Below, one piece after another: positions 63,611 to 64,000 of a DNA stretch of 64,000 nt. The notes under the pieces were generated by a model. It did no database searches. It saw nothing but the letters and a program-made list of their open reading frames with translations, and was not told where the DNA came from. The DNA comes from Bifidobacterium subtile (lineage in GTDB: Bacteria > Actinomycetota > Actinomycetes > Actinomycetales > Bifidobacteriaceae). Each line of letters starts with the position of its first letter. Position 1 is the stretch's first letter. The DNA is taken from the NCBI RefSeq assembly GCF_000741775.1, contig NZ_JGZR01000003.1:62001-126000 (forward strand), in the 5' to 3' direction. A program made the position numbers and the translations under genes.

Positions 63611-64000
63611 ACAGCGGCGATGGCATCGCGCCCGACAGCGCAGGCACCCCAAACGATCAAAAATCCACTGCAACCAGACAGTCCGGTGCAATGAGGCCGG
63701 AAGGTGGCGCAACCAGTCAGACGGACGTCGCGTACAGTCATGAGAACACTGCGCACAGCCATATGAGCATCGCAGACAGCCCTGCGACCACTGCACCGAG
63801 CAGTCAGCCTACGATTTCGCCACCTGATACCGAGACGCTTGCCCGAGCCACGCTCACCTTCTGCCTTGATGGCGCAGACGCCTGATGTTCGCCCTGCTCA
63901 AAGGCGCGGAGAGCGCACAGTCGGTGGTAACACTATTCCGTGATGCCACAGTGGACGGCATGTGCGCGAACTCCAGCGCCGTGCCGAATCGTGACTCGCC
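63607..64000 (+). pseudogene. dprA: DprA (DNA-processing protein), N-terminal part, frameshifted and cut by the window end
   Basis: The ATG at 63607 overlaps the comM stop (ATGA). The first 70 residues are a low-complexity extension, then DTETLARATLTFCLDGADA resembles the N-terminal helical domain of actinobacterial DprA, but a TGA follows at codon 93 (63883-63885). The sequence continues sensibly in another frame from the overlapping ATG at 63885: MFALLKGAESAQSVVTLFRD, open to the window end. Joining the two gives DGADALMFALLKGAE, as a one-base deletion would explain. The alternative is a restart at TGATG. The Rossmann core lies beyond the window. Confidence 0.65.

Overview
The window is about 60% GC, gene-dense, and has no recognisable mobile element. 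Gene content and order point to an actinobacterium, most likely a Bifidobacterium. Supporting points are the eno - divIC - DUF501 - ppx order, a UPF0182 protein, an Mfd with the CarD-like module, a short-form 6-phosphogluconate dehydrogenase, an HspR-type operator in front of hsp20, and a set of zinc-free ribosomal proteins behind a Zur-like box. The species cannot be settled from sequence reading alone.

Layout. 0.2-6.3 kb: a membrane protein, gnd, and an ascorbate PTS operon (ulaC, ulaA, ulaB, ulaG) with a divergent RpiR-type regulator; ulaA is broken by an 8-base homopolymer. 6.3-10.2 kb: a MacAB-like exporter. 10.4-11.2 kb: a toxin-antitoxin remnant and tRNA-Leu. 11.2-25.4 kb: housekeeping genes (ppx, DUF501, divIC, eno, mfd, pth, a quinone-reductase-like gene, a GNAT acetyltransferase, UPF0182). 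25.7-33.7 kb: a secreted GH3 glycosidase, uracil permease, a phosphatase, a peptide-binding lipoprotein, hsp20, and small enzymes. 33.8-35.2 kb: a VIT1-type metal exporter divergent from a Fur-family regulator. 35.2-44.7 kb: a secreted protein, an orphan HipB-like regulator, DUF1801, glyoxalase and HIT proteins, ychF, proC, a proline iminopeptidase, and a double-module histidine kinase. 44.8-47.5 kb: a zinc-starvation cluster with a CobW-like protein divergent from six cysteine-depleted ribosomal proteins. 47.7-55.5 kb: a ParE/Phd module, an MFS carrier, a NarL-type response regulator, and an FtsX-type ABC exporter. 55.8-64 kb: an amino-acid ABC transporter (broken by a stop codon), metY, a pyridoxal kinase, then a UPF0102 - comM - dprA cluster cut by the window end.

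Two patterns run through the window. First, several genes carry single-lesion interruptions (ulaA, a YafQ-like toxin, the binding-protein/permease fusion, dprA, possibly the MacA-like adaptor). These are either real decay or phase variation, or assembly errors. Second, many intergenic regions carry long, often perfect stem-loops. At several loci 2-5 copies of one locus-specific stem are laid out in tandem at fixed spacing (61-62 bp near 31.6 kb, 42 bp near 20.1 kb, 129 bp near 39.3 and 51.4 kb). Plain terminators do not explain this layout, and it is the most unusual signal here.

The first 210 bases contain no gene that I can support.
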